Assembly (NCBI RefSeq): GCF_022921055.1
Contig: NZ_CP095061.1
Location: 1,031,501-1,095,500, forward strand
Length of the DNA: 64,000 nt
Source of the DNA: Hymenobacter volaticus
GTDB taxonomy: Bacteria; Bacteroidota; Bacteroidia; Cytophagales; Hymenobacteraceae
Direction: 5' to 3'
Made by a program: the position numbers and the translations under genes. Shown here one piece after another: positions 8,769 through 19,039 of this stretch; positions within the stretch are counted from its first letter, which is position 1, and each line of letters starts with the position of its first letter. Under the pieces are notes generated by a model. It ran no database searches and was not told the origin of the DNA. It worked only from the letters and a program-made list of their open reading frames with translations.

Positions 8769-9830
8769 ATGAATATTCTATACGGAGTGCCAGGCGAGGG
8801 CATGGGGCACGCAACGCGCAGCAAAGTGATTATTCAGCACCTGATCGGCGCTGGCCATGAGGTGTACGTGGTAAGCAGCTCGCGGGCCTATCAGTTGCTG
8901 GCGCGTACGTTTCCAGGACGGGTGCACGAGATACGCGGGTTTCACTTGGCCTACAGAAGCCTCACCGTATCGAAGCTGCGCACGGCGGCCCTGACCCTGC
9001 GCACGGCTCCGGACAATCTGCTCGTCAACTTCCGCAAGTACCGGGAAATGCTGCACGGGATGGAATTCGACGTGGTGGTATCCGATTTCGAGTCGTTTAG
9101 CTACTTGTTTGCGAAGTGGAAAGGCTTGCCCGTGGTCAGCATCGACAATATGCAGATCATCAGCCGGGCGCGGCTGGATGTGGCCGTGCCTGCCGCCGAG
9201 CGCGACAACCTGGAACTGGCACGTCAGATAGTGCGGGCGAAGCTGCCCCGTAGTCACCATTATTTCGTGGCTACCTTTTTCCCGTTGCCCGTCATTAAGC
9301 CCAATACCACGCTGGTGCCGCCCATTATCCGACCCGAAATTTTAACCGCGCAGCCCACGAAAGGGGAGCATGTGTTGGTATATCAATCGGCTACCACGCA
9401 AAGCAATTTGGTCCCGTTGCTGCAAGGGCTACCCAATCAGGAATTCCGGGTGTATGGCTTCAACAAAGAAGAAAGCCACAGCAACGTGCAGCTAAAGGCC
9501 TTCAGTGAGCAAGGCTTTATCGACGATTTGGCCAGTACCCGCGCTGTGATAACCAATGGGGGATTTTCCTTGATCAGTGAGGCCGTTTACTTGCACAAGC
9601 CCATCTGCGCCATTCCGATTCCCGCTCAGTTCGAACAGTTTCTCAACGCCGCTGAGGTAGAGAAGCTCGGCTACGGCCGCCACTTCGAAAGTCTGACAGC
9701 CGACAACGTCAAGGCGTTTCTGTATGATATAACTGGTTTTGAAGCAGCGCTGTCAAGCTACAGTCAGGAGGGCAACAAAGAGCTGTTTCAACAGGTAGAC
9801 GAGATATTGGCTGGCCTTTCCAAGACGTAG
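8769..9830 (+). CDS. MurG-like / MJ1255-type glycosyltransferase
   Basis: A 353-residue GT-B fold glycosyltransferase. The frame is open from 8712, but the ATG at 8769 gives MNILYGVPGEGMGHATRSK, the glycine-rich N-terminal loop with the GHATR signature of MurG/MJ1255-type enzymes, and is preferred. The N-terminal half should bind the acceptor (a further conserved-looking stretch is FDVVVSDFESFSYLFA). The C-terminal half has the nucleotide-sugar site with VITNGGFSLISEAVYLHKP, comparable to the GG-x-S-x-x-E loop of MurG. A glycolipid or lipid-linked acceptor is likely from the family, but donor and acceptor cannot be named. It is unlinked to the large polysaccharide locus and is followed by its own terminator. 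Confidence 0.82.
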   Translation: MNILYGVPGEGMGHATRSKVIIQHLIGAGHEVYVVSSSRAYQLLARTFPGRVHEIRGFHLAYRSLTVSKLRTAALTLRTAPDNLLVNFRKYREMLHGMEFDVVVSDFESFSYLFAKWKGLPVVSIDNMQIISRARLDVAVPAAERDNLELARQIVRAKLPRSHHYFVATFFPLPVIKPNTTLVPPIIRPEILTAQPTKGEHVLVYQSATTQSNLVPLLQGLPNQEFRVYGFNKEESHSNVQLKAFSEQGFIDDLASTRAVITNGGFSLISEAVYLHKPICAIPIPAQFEQFLNAAEVEKLGYGRHFESLTADNVKAFLYDITGFEAALSSYSQEGNKELFQQVDEILAGLSKT

Positions 9831-9893
9831 ACTAGCTATTGCAATACAAGCATTCTGATAGCTTCGCAGAAGGTAGTCGGTAAGCTAAGCAAC

Positions 9894-9938
9894 AAAAAGG
9901 CCCTGTAAACTGCATAAAGCAATTTACAGGGCCTTTTT
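9894..9938. terminator. bidirectional terminator hairpin
   Basis: The stem AAAAAGGCCCTGTAAA pairs with TTTACAGGGCCTTTTT across a 13-nt loop, with T-tracts in both directions. It separates the convergent glycosyltransferase and carboxylesterase genes. Confidence 0.9.
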
Positions 9939-9957
9939 CTAGGGCTCAGGTCTAAGC

Positions 9958-11601
9958 CTATTTGGAAGGAATTTGTTCGAGCAGCAGGTAGCGTGCTCGG
10001 TTTTGTTCGGGTTCGGCGCGGGTTGTCACGTCGAGGTGCATCACTTGGACGCCATTGCTGCCATTTGCCGCGGGCCATTGGGGTAGGCCGGTGCCGTTGG
10101 GGTTGCCAGTCTTGATGAAGTTGGCGAAATACTTCTGCATGGTTTCCGATACTTTGTAGTCATCTGGCGTCCAGGCGTACACTTTGTTGGTAGCCAGGTT
10201 GCCCAAGGCGTACTCGATTTCTGCGGAGTGCACAGCGCCACGGGCCGGGGGAGCTTTCGGCGCGTTGGGGTCAGCTGGCTTCACCACGCCCCCGGCTAGG
10301 CCGGCCGTGGCGTTGCCCATTTCGGGCGTCATGGCCGGGCGCGGACGGGCATAGAGGTAGCGGTAGACAGGTTTGCCACCGGTTTTGCCGTGCAATTCGC
10401 CCCATTTCCAGGTGCCGTAGGCTATAAACCGGTCACTGGCTAGGTCGGTGGCGGCTTGCTCGGCTTCGGCCTCGGTGGTAGCCGCGTAGACTTTCAGCAC
10501 GTCGTTGGCACGGTCACCGTAGAGCTTCTGGACGGCCTGCGCGAATGTTTCGGGCGTTGGCTTTTCTTTGCCAAGTATGGCACCAGCATTCATTTCCTGC
10601 GAATTCCAACCGACCAACAACGGCACGTGCGCCTGCTGGCCTGCAGTGAAGATTTCGGTGGGAGAAGAAGGGAAGAAGTAGCCATCAACGATAGCGGAGA
10701 AGCGTGCGGTGCCAGGCTTGCCGCTAGCTTCCAGCAACTGTGTGGCGGGCAGTGCTCGGAGCGCCGCCAGCGAGTTGGCGCCTAGTGCTGTGGCGAAGGC
10801 GACGCCGTTTTGCTCGGCCTGCGCCAAAGGCGTAGGAGGCTGCAAGGAAAGCAGCGAGCCACTCTCGCCGATAGCTCCGGCAATCAGCCCCTTCGAAAGG
10901 GGAGAAGCCATCTGGGCGCTAACCGAATAAGAACCCGCCGATTCGCCCCCGATGGTGACCTTTTTGGGGTCGCCGCCGAAAGCCGCAATATTCTGCTGCA
11001 CCCACCGTAGGGCGGCGCTTTGGTCGAGCAAGCCGTAGTTGCCGGAGGCGTGCTGAGGCGACTCCTTGGTTAGCTCGGGGTGGGCCATGAAGCCGAAAAT
11101 GCCAAGCCGATAGTTTACCGTCACGGCCACGATGCCACGACGCGCCATGGCCTCGCCATCGTAGCGGGGCTCGGAACCGTCGCCGGCCACAAAGCCGCCG
11201 CCGTAGAAATACACCAGCACCGGCAGGCGCTCCTTGCCGGTTTTGGCGGGTGTCCATACGTTCAAATAAAGGCAATCTTCGCTCACGCCGTTAGAGCGAA
11301 AGTTCATATCGCCGAACAAAGGCAGCTGCATAGCCCGCGGGCCGAATTCCTTGGCTTGGCGCACTTCGGTCCAGTTCTTCGCTGGCTGTGGCGCCTTCCA
11401 CCGCAAGTCTCCAACGGGCGGAGCCGCGAAGGGGACCCCCTTGAACATGCGGATGCCGCTGGCTGCCGTGGTGCCCTCTAGTGGACCATTGGCGGTTTGC
11501 ACACGGTTGGCAGTGGCGGCAGCAGCAGATTTGGTGGTTTGCGCCATGGCTACTGGCGCGAGCTGTAGGGCCAGAAACGATACAATAAGCAGTGTTTTCA
11601 T
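9958..11601 (-). CDS. secreted type-B carboxylesterase
   Basis: A 547-residue alpha/beta-hydrolase of the carboxylesterase type-B family. A signal peptide (MKTLLIVSFLALQLAPVAMA, cut near residue 20) precedes VQTANGPLEGT, the typical start of the mature domain. The oxyanion loop YGGGF is at about 133-137 and the nucleophile elbow GGESAGS has Ser221. The acid residue and catalytic His are expected near residue 320 and in AVHSAEIEYALG (about 445). SEDCLYLNVWTP is a strongly conserved family sequence. It hydrolyses ester bonds; the physiological substrate is unknown. It lies about 230 bp downstream of susD in the same direction. That would fit periplasmic deacylation of a compound imported by the SusCD pair, but no sequence evidence proves co-transcription. 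All key motifs are intact. Confidence 0.93.
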   Translation of the reverse strand: MKTLLIVSFLALQLAPVAMAQTTKSAAAATANRVQTANGPLEGTTAASGIRMFKGVPFAAPPVGDLRWKAPQPAKNWTEVRQAKEFGPRAMQLPLFGDMNFRSNGVSEDCLYLNVWTPAKTGKERLPVLVYFYGGGFVAGDGSEPRYDGEAMARRGIVAVTVNYRLGIFGFMAHPELTKESPQHASGNYGLLDQSAALRWVQQNIAAFGGDPKKVTIGGESAGSYSVSAQMASPLSKGLIAGAIGESGSLLSLQPPTPLAQAEQNGVAFATALGANSLAALRALPATQLLEASGKPGTARFSAIVDGYFFPSSPTEIFTAGQQAHVPLLVGWNSQEMNAGAILGKEKPTPETFAQAVQKLYGDRANDVLKVYAATTEAEAEQAATDLASDRFIAYGTWKWGELHGKTGGKPVYRYLYARPRPAMTPEMGNATAGLAGGVVKPADPNAPKAPPARGAVHSAEIEYALGNLATNKVYAWTPDDYKVSETMQKYFANFIKTGNPNGTGLPQWPAANGSNGVQVMHLDVTTRAEPEQNRARYLLLEQIPSK

Positions 11602-11831
11602 GCGGGGGTGGTTTTCGTAGAGAGCCCTTAAAATTGGGGAAAGAACTTGAAATCAAAAGATACTAACAGTACCTGCCAAGGATAGAGGGAAGTACCAAGC
11701 AATACGCCGGCAAAAAGCAACGTCCATCGTCGGACATCACCTTTCGCCGGCGTAGTGGTGAATCAGGGAGTTAATGAGTTCGAGCGGTTAGTACAAACAG
11801 CGCAACCCTGCTCCTTAAACCCCTGCTTCGC

Positions 11832-13324
11832 CTAGTATCCCGGATTCTGCGTCAGGTTTGGATTGACGTTGATTTCTGACTGAGGAATGGGCAGCAGCAC
11901 GTGAAAGGGCTGGATGGCTTTGCCTTGCGCCTTCAATGTTGGAATCAATTTGTTGGTACGTTTCAAATCGTACCACCGGTCATTTTCAAATGCCAATTCT
12001 CGGCGGCGCTCCGCCAGAACCGCATCGGTGAAATTGGCTGTGCCCGCCGTCAGGTCTTTCGCCGAGGGAGTATTAATAGGCAGGCCATAGGCGCGGCGCC
12101 GTACTTTATTGATGGCTTCGAGGCCTTCCTGCGTTGGCCCGACAGCCTCAGCTAAAATCAAATACATTTCTGAGAGGCGCAACACCGGCACGTTCAGCGG
12201 CGAATCCCAGTTGCTGACGTTTACTGTGCCTACAAAGAACTTGCGCACATTGAAGCCCAACGGGTCGCCTACCAACGAAGCAGGCTGAATTTGCCCATCC
12301 GGATATTTGTCGCCGGGCTTGAAGATAGTGGCGGCTAAGCGGGTATCGGTAGCTTCGTAGCTATCAACCAAGTCTTTTTCCGGAATGTTGAAGCCATAGC
12401 CCCCGATGACACCACGTAGGGGTTACCGAAAAAGCGGGCGCCCCAAAATTCATTCATGCAGGCACCGGGTCCGTCGGTGGTGTAGCTGCTCAGGCCGCTC
12501 TTAAACTGCACCTCGAAGAGCGACTCCTGACCGTTCTCGTTTTCCACTTTGAAGTTGTCCGCAAAGTTCGGCCACAAGCTTTTACCGGAGTTGGCAATAA
12601 CCAACCGCGCCTGCGTAGCTGCTTCAGCCAACTTGCCCTGCGTCAGATACACCTTCGCTAGCATAGCCGTGGCCGACCACTTGGTCGCCCGGCCTAGGTT
12701 GTCGCCGGTGTAGGAGTTGGGCAGCTTGCTGATGGCGTCGGTGAGGTCTTTGATGATCTGATCATACACCTGCGCTGCGGGCGTCCGGGTCAGGCTCGCT
12801 ACATCGGCGGTAGTGGAGGCAGGCGTCAGCACCAGTGGCACATCGCCGAAAGCCCGCACGAGGTAGAAGTAGTACAAGGCCCGCAAAAACGCCGCTTCGC
12901 CAAGGTACTGGTTCTGCAACTCGGCCTTGGCAAACGTGATGCCCGGCACGCGCTGCAGCACTTGGTTGGCCTGGCCTATGCCTAGGTAAGCCCGCTGCCA
13001 GTGCGTGGTGGTAAGCGGGTTGGTAGCCGTCATGGTAAAGTTGTCGAGCTGCTGGAACTCGATGCCGTCGGCGGCACCTCCACCCCCAAGGAAAGAGTTA
13101 TCCGACATCACGTCGCCGATGGCCCACAGCGAGTAGTTGAACATGCCGCTCTGGTTGAGCTGCGAGTACACGGCGTTGGTAGCCAGTAGCGCGTCGGTTT
13201 CGGTTTTATAGAAGTTTTCGACCGTAGAGGCGTTGCGTGGGTCGAGGTCTAGATAGTCTTCCGAGCATCCGGCCGTTAGGCCGAGCATCAGTAATGCAGC
13301 GTAAAGGGGCTTTTTATTTTTCAT
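11832..13324 (-). CDS. SusD/RagB-family lipoprotein, frameshifted at 12400-12404
   Basis: An outer-membrane substrate-binding lipoprotein that caps a SusC transporter. The N-terminus has lipobox LTAGC (Cys20) followed by acidic SED, the surface-export signal type seen in Bacteroidota. The sequence then follows the SusD pattern: DYLDLDPRN, FYKTETDALLATNAVYSQL, TPR-like helices with ALYYFYLVRAFGDVPLV, and the C-terminal RRELAFENDRWYDLKRT and NPGY ending. The gene is read in two frames. Adding one C to the five-C run at 12400-12404 (plus-strand numbering) joins them with no loss and gives 497 residues, normal for the family. It is 77 bp downstream of susC. The ligand is unknown; a sugar or plant oligosaccharide is the family default. 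Confidence 0.9.
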
Positions 13325-13401
13325 GATAGTAGTCGTTGAGAAGTGAGCAAGTTTGCCGCAGCGCTGCTAATAAGCTGGCCGCAGGACAAGTGCATCAATC
13401 A

Positions 13402-16400
13402 TTAAAAACCGATGTTGAGACCAGCCAGGAACACACGAGCCTGTGGGTAGATACCCCGGTCGATGCCGAAGCTGCCGCCTTGGTTACCTAATTCTGGGTC
13501 GAAGCCGTCGTATTTGGTCACAGTCAGTAGGTTCTGGCTGCTCACGTACACCCGCACTTGCTTGGCATAAATCCGGTCGAGCACGCCTTTGGGCAGTGTA
13601 TAGCCCAACGTCAGGAGTTTAATGCGCATATAAGAGCCGTTCTCTACGTAGTGGCTGGAAACGCGCAGGTTCTGGTTCGGGTCGCCGGTAATAGCCCGCG
13701 GAATATTGTTGCTGGTGCCGGGGCCGGTCCACCGCTCAAGCGCTAAGGTGCTGGCGTTAGACGAGCCGTAAATACCACCCTCGGTGTAATACCGGTTCAG
13801 GTTATACACGTCGTTGCCCTGCGAGCCTTGCAAAAACACGTTCAGGTCGAAGCCCTTGAAAGTGAAATTATTGGTCAGGCCGTACGTGAAGCTCGGGTTC
13901 GGGTCACCGATGTAGGTTTGGTCTTGGCTGTTTACCACACCGTCCCCGTTGATGTCCCGGAACTTAATATCCCCGGGCGGGTGCCCGACGTCTGATAAAA
14001 CGTGTTCAACCCGTTGGACTGCGCCGCCGCGTTGGTGTTCAGGGTTTGCAGCTCTTCGTTGGTCTGAATCAGGCCATCGGCCACGTAGCCGTAGAACGAG
14101 CCAAAGGGCACTCCCGCTGCGTACCGTACCAAGCTAGCCCGCCGCGTGTACCCTGTCCGAAGAATGGCTGGCCGGCTCCTAGCGACTTTAACTCGTTTTT
14201 GTAGGTCGAGAAATTAAGCGTGGTAGTCCAGGTGAAACCGTTGTCGTTGTTCACGAAGTTGTTGGTCGTGATAGCCACGTCTATGCCCTTGTTGGTAGCA
14301 GAAGCCGCGTTGGTGTTGATGTTCTCGCTGGTGCCAGAAGTGTACGTTACCGGTACGGAGGCAATCAGGTTAGGCGACTTCCTAGTATACAAGTCTACGC
14401 TGGCTTGAATGCGGTTGTCCAGCAAGCCCAAGTCAATACCAAGGTTGGTTTGGGTGTTTTCCTCCCATTGCAAATTGGGGTTGCTGAGGCGCGTAGGAGC
14501 AGCGCCGCCGACTAAGTTCTGTGTGCCTGGCCCAAACACATACGCCGTGCCGGGGTGTAGGAGCCAATAGTTGAAGTAGAGGAACCGTTGTTGGAGTTGA
14601 TCAGCGACAAGTAAGCAAAGGTGCCCGCGTTGTTCGGGTTACCTACTCGGCCATATCCCACTCTAATCTTCAAGTTGCTGATCGAACTGTAATCTTTCAG
14701 GAAATCTTCTTCGGAAATGCGCCAGCCTGCCGACACGCCAGGGAAGAAGCCGAACGAGTTGCCGGGCGCGAAGGCTGACGAACCATCATAGCGGGCAATG
14801 GCCTGGAACAGGTATTTGCCCGCAAACTCGTAGTTGACGCGGCCAAAGTAGCTGGCTAGGCGAGCCTGCGCGTTGCCGCCATTGTTGCTGGTTTGGGAGT
14901 TGATGGGACCACGCTCAATTACCTGCAAGTTGTTGCTGGTGTAACCCGTGCGGCTGGCGCTCAAGAAGCTGGTATTGAACTGCTGCGCTGATTGACCAAG
15001 CAGAACCGTAAACTGGTGTTTGCCCGCAAACAGCTTGTCGTACGTCACCGTGTTTTCGATGAGGTAGCTTGGGTTGTAGTTCGAGCTGCTGGTTAAGCTC
15101 GATTGGCTGGTTGGGTACTTCGACGAACCCTGGATAGAAGGGAAAAACGCGTCCCGCTGGTCAAACAGCAAGTCGGCGCCCACGTTGCTACGGATGCGCA
15201 AGCCAGGGAGTGGCTCCAGTTCGGCAAAAAACGTGGTAATAGCCCGGTTGCGGTTGTTTTTGATATTGGGCCGCAACGCCGCCGTCACGGGGTTTTCCTC
15301 ACCGTAGTTATCTGCGCTTGTAAACTCGTAGTAACTGCCGTCGGCGCGGTAAGCCGGTGCCGTGGGCGGGGCCTGCAAAGCCAGCTGAATAACGCCGCTA
15401 AACTCGTTGTTGGCTGAGTTTTCTTGTCGAGACTGTTGGTGAGTCAGCGCCAAGCTGTTGCCAATTTTCAGGATTTTGCTGAGCTGCACATCTCCGTTGG
15501 CCCGTAGCGTAAACCGCTGAAACGCTGACCCAATGATGGTGCCATCCTGCTGAAAATAGCCGGCACTCACCGAATAACGGGCTTTTTCGCTGCCTCCAAG
15601 AGCCGAGATGTTATAGTTCTGGATTTTGGCAGTGCGGAAAATCTCGTCTAGCCAATCAGTACCCTCGCCTAGCGAAGCCGGGTTGGCATAAGCAGGAATC
15701 AGCGTGAGAGCAGGAGTAGTGAGGCCCTGTGCGTTGGAGGCATTCCGTCCTTCGTTATTGAGAGTGGCAAATTCCTGCGCATTAAGCATCGGAATCTTGC
15801 GCCATACCTGCTGCAACCCCGCATACGCATCCAAGTTCACTGAAGAGGTGCCCGCTTTGCCGCGTTTGGTCGTGATAATCACTACCCCGTTGGCAGCCCG
15901 CACCCCATAGATTGCGGTGGCCGAGGCGTCTTTCAACACGTCCACGCTTTCAATATCGTTGGGGTTAATGTTGTTCAGGGCACTGTCGTCGCCGGGAGGC
16001 AGGGGAAAGCCGTCTACCACGTACAGCGGATTGTTGTCGCCGGCCGAGGTGATACCACGGACGCGGATAGAGGTACCGCCCGTGCCACCCGGAGCCCCGA
16101 GTTGGATACCACCTGCACCCCGCCGCACGGCCCTGAATAGCCTGCGACGCATCAGCTACAGGCTGTGCCGCAATTTCACGCCCCGATACCGAAGCCACTG
16201 CACCCGTTACGCTGGCGCGCTCCTGCGTACCGTAGCCCACTACCACCACTTCCTTCAAGGACTGCTTGTCTTCGCTCAGCGTGACATCGAGCGAAGTGGT
16301 AGCTCCAGTAACCGGTACTTCCTTGCGGATGTACCCCACGTAGCTGAATACCAGCGTACCGCCCTCTGGTACGTCCAGGCTATAGGCCCCGGTGCCATCG

Positions 16401-16702
16401 GTGCTAGTGCCCACCGAACTTCCCTTAACGACCACCGTAACCCCTGGCAGTCCCTCGCCCGTTGCGGTCAGGACACGGCCACTCACGCGCACATTGGCTA
16501 TGCTAGCTGGCAGGGTCGCTTCCGGAGCTTCGCCTATTGGGCGAGCGGCGGCTTGTAATACAAACGTTTGCATTTCGCTTGCAGCAAACAGTACTGCACT
16601 GCGTAGCAGCAGGTTTTTGTAAGAAGATGGTAGCATATGAAAAAAGGTAAGAATGGAAAATAAGAGAGGGCAGAAGGAATGGCACGGCCACCTATAAGCC
16701 AA
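13402..16702 (-). CDS. SusC/RagA-family TonB-dependent receptor, five frameshifts
   Basis: An outer-membrane receptor for energised uptake, paired with the SusD gene just downstream. Signal sequence and N-terminal carboxypeptidase-like domain ([24 protein letters not shown]) are followed by the plug ([41 protein letters not shown]), the SusC signature region [24 protein letters not shown], and a beta-barrel ending [12 protein letters not shown]. Six segments in shifting frames are rejoined by one added base at each of five G/C runs: 16118-16121, 16095-16098, 14552-14555, 14138-14140 and 13971-13974. The repaired frame is 1,101 codons plus stop, within the usual SusC length. The two errors near 16100 lie only about 20 bases apart. 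The divergent Nudix-type regulator is a likely controller. Confidence 0.9.
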
Positions 16703-17380
16703 TTCGGCGAATAGAAAGGAAACTAGATGCGTGCGGACGGTCTACGCGCAACTAGTAGCGCAGCCAGAAGATGAAAAGTGAAAGCAACCCAGAATACAGA
16801 AGCCTCCGCCTCCTGATGGTGAGGTGTTAGGTACTGCGCGAAAATGCAATAGGGTAGTGAGTCACCAACTCATGAGTAGAGCTGGAAACAAGAGCGAGAA
16901 CGTGCTTGAACGGCACCCGGTGCTTAGCAGCGGGTAGCAGCGGAAAATCGGATTAGGAAGATCAGCTTGGTAATATGAAACGTCAACTGACGTACTGCAA
17001 ATAAGAGTGTATGTACAGCTAAAGCCTAGATAAGCAGTAGGTTACAACACCGCGCCATGAGGCAGCCACTTGTTTGTGTTTGGCTTTTGCCCAGCGTAAT
17101 CTACCTTGATAAACAAGGAGGCTGAGGATCATCAGAAGTTCCGCCAATCATTTGTATTGGGTGCTTGCCATTATAAGCCACCCCATACGCACTATTACTT
17201 CTGTACCAAGTAGGCATACAGATATTAATAAAAGTGGGAATTGTAAAGAAAAGCGTAACACTGATAGTACAAACCTAATATTCCCTTGTGTGGCGAGAAA
17301 CTTATTATGTATTATCAGGAGATTAAATGTAGAAATTTTTTTTTAATACGTTTATTTTACGCAATAAATTTTCGCAGCCT
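16703..17380. other. divergent regulatory region between susC and the Nudix-type regulator
   Basis: About 680 bp with no credible gene; the last 200 bp are AT-rich. Promoters for susC (minus) and the regulator (plus) must lie here. A minus-strand TAGGTTTG (17270-17277) matches the Bacteroidota -7 consensus, but no TTG is at the matching distance. I see no clear palindromic operator. Confidence 0.4.
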
Positions 17381-18169
17381 ATGAACACTACCCATGAGGT
17401 TCTCGACTTTGTTCATGATGGCCATAAGCGGTATTTGCCCCACCTTTCAATCGATTGCGTCATTTTTGGCTACCATCAGCATCAGCTCAAGATTTTGCTG
17501 ATTCGCTACCATGCCCACACTAAGTGGAGCTTACCTGGTGGGTTTATTGCCAGAGATGAAACGTTGACGCAGGCCGCAAGCCGAATTTTGGCTGAAAAGA
17601 CGCAACTCAACGATTTGTTTTTGCGACAGTTTCACACGTTTGGCGACAGTCCTACCCGACTAAATGAACTAGGGGCGCGGCAGGTCCACAACATCACCTA
17701 TTCCAAGGTAGGCGTCACAATCGACCAGAACAACTGGTTGGCCGACCGCACCTTGTCAATCGGCTACTATGCCTTGGTCGACTATCTGGATGTGGTTGTG
17801 AAGCCTGAGTTTCTGGTTGATGAGTACTGCTGGCGCGATGTCAACGATATTCCTCCGCTGCTTTTCGACCACAATGAAATCATTGAAACTGCCCTGCTGA
17901 CGTTGCGCAGCCAGATGTACCAGCAACCTATTGGCTACAACCTGCTGCCCGACAAATTTACGTTGCCCGAAATCCATGCTCTCTATGAAACCATCTTGGG
18001 TAGGCAGTTCGACCGCCGCAACTTCCGTAAAAAACTTCTCACTCTTGGCTTAATCAGGCAGCTTGCCGAGCAGAAGAAGATAGGGCCACATCGTTCGCCC
18101 TTCCTTTATGAGTTCGACAGTGATACCTACCACCGATCCTTAGAGGAAGGAGCCGTACTAGGCTTCTGA
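17381..18169 (+). CDS. Nudix-domain transcriptional regulator (NrtR/AraR-like)
   Basis: A 262-residue protein with an N-terminal Nudix domain (about residues 20-150) and a C-terminal winged-helix domain (about 165-250, including LPEIHALYETILGRQFDRRNFRKKLL and GLIRQL). That fusion defines the NrtR family, which in Bacteroidota includes sugar-catabolism regulators. The Nudix box has the leading GGFIARDETL but reads SRILAEKT where active hydrolases have the REUxEE core. The metal-binding glutamates are thus mostly lost, and the domain probably senses a ligand rather than hydrolysing one. It is transcribed away from the SusC/SusD genes across a 680-bp region, the usual position for a local regulator. 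Ligand unknown; DNA-binding role inferred from family. Confidence 0.85.
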   Translation: MNTTHEVLDFVHDGHKRYLPHLSIDCVIFGYHQHQLKILLIRYHAHTKWSLPGGFIARDETLTQAASRILAEKTQLNDLFLRQFHTFGDSPTRLNELGARQVHNITYSKVGVTIDQNNWLADRTLSIGYYALVDYLDVVVKPEFLVDEYCWRDVNDIPPLLFDHNEIIETALLTLRSQMYQQPIGYNLLPDKFTLPEIHALYETILGRQFDRRNFRKKLLTLGLIRQLAEQKKIGPHRSPFLYEFDSDTYHRSLEEGAVLGF

Positions 18170-18213
18170 GTTTGTGTTACAACTTTTGCGTAAACCAACT
18201 CAGAAGCCTAGTA
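18156..18213. terminator. inverted repeat overlapping a stop codon
   Basis: Perfect 17-bp arms starting TACTAGGCTTCTGAG (18156-18172, 18197-18213) with a 24-nt loop. The left arm contains the stop of the Nudix regulator. It lies between convergent genes and probably terminates both, although no strong T-tract follows. Confidence 0.65.
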
Positions 18214-18222
18214 GCGCCGATT

Positions 18223-19013
18223 TTAGCCCTTCATTTTTTGAATGACACTGCGCGTAAAGTCGGATAGCACCAGTGTTCCGCTGATGCCAGCTCGCTCCAG
18301 CAGCAAGGTGTCCCAGTGCTCGGTGCCTTCCCAAAATACTCGCTTCATGGCGTTCAGGGCCTCGGGTGCGTAAGCGGCCAGCTTTAGGGCAAAACCCTGC
18401 ACTGCCGCGTCCAATGATTCTTGATCTTCAAACAACTCGGCATATAATCCTTTGTCGAGGGCCCATACGGCCGACCGAAATTCGGTGGCATCGAGGGCTA
18501 ATTGCTGGAATGCTGCTGTGCCGAGCTTGCGTTCTACGGCCGGCCCTACCACAAACGGACCAATACCTACCGCCAATTCGCTGAGCTTGATAGCGGCCTG
18601 CGTAGTGGCAAAGCAATAATCGGTGGCTGCGGCCACGCCTACGCCGCCGCCCACTGCCTTGCCCTGCACCCGGCCGATAATGATTTTCGACGACGTGCGG
18701 CAGGCATTTATCACCTTGGCAAACCCGAGAAGAATCCAAGTCCTTGCTCTTTGGTCTCGATGGTTTGCAATTCGTCGAAGCTGGCGCCGGCGCAAAAAGT
18801 ACGGTCGCCACCGCTTTTCAGAACGATGACTTTGGTTTGTTGGTCCTGCCCAAACTGGCGAATGGTATCGGCTAAGTCAGTGAGTACGCGACTAGGAAGC
18901 GAGTTGTGGGAAGGGTGGAAAAAGGTGATGGTGGTAATGCCGTGTGCATCGGTCGACGCTTCTACTTTGCCGGCGGTAAGTGCTGTTGGTGTCATATCGA
19001 TGCAGGGTGTCAT
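18223..19013 (-). CDS. enoyl-CoA hydratase/isomerase (PaaF-like), frameshifted at 18724-18726
   Basis: A crotonase-superfamily enzyme of 263 residues once one base is added to the three-C run at 18724-18726. The N-terminal part has the first oxyanion-hole motif, DRTFCAGASF, and the second part carries GKAVGGGVGVAAATDYCFA and the C-terminal helices. The join reads FFSGFAKVINACRTSSK, matching the family at the helix before the second oxyanion strand. It most likely hydrates 2,3-dehydroadipyl-CoA or a related enoyl-CoA in the lower phenylacetate pathway (PaaF role), since it is the last gene of the cluster and lies 26 bp downstream of paaZ. It is more divergent than the second crotonase at 22642, so its exact step is less certain. 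Confidence 0.78.
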
Positions 19014-19039
19014 TCTCGCGAAAGGGCGCTAAGGAGGAT

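Noticed and set aside
17270..17277. TAGGTTTG on the minus strand as the susC promoter
   Set aside because: It matches the -7 consensus but is 570 bp from the start codon and has no -33 partner.
17152..17346. Plus-strand ORF of 64 residues in the susC/regulator gap
   Set aside because: Low-complexity AT-rich sequence, no domain and no start context; treated as non-coding.
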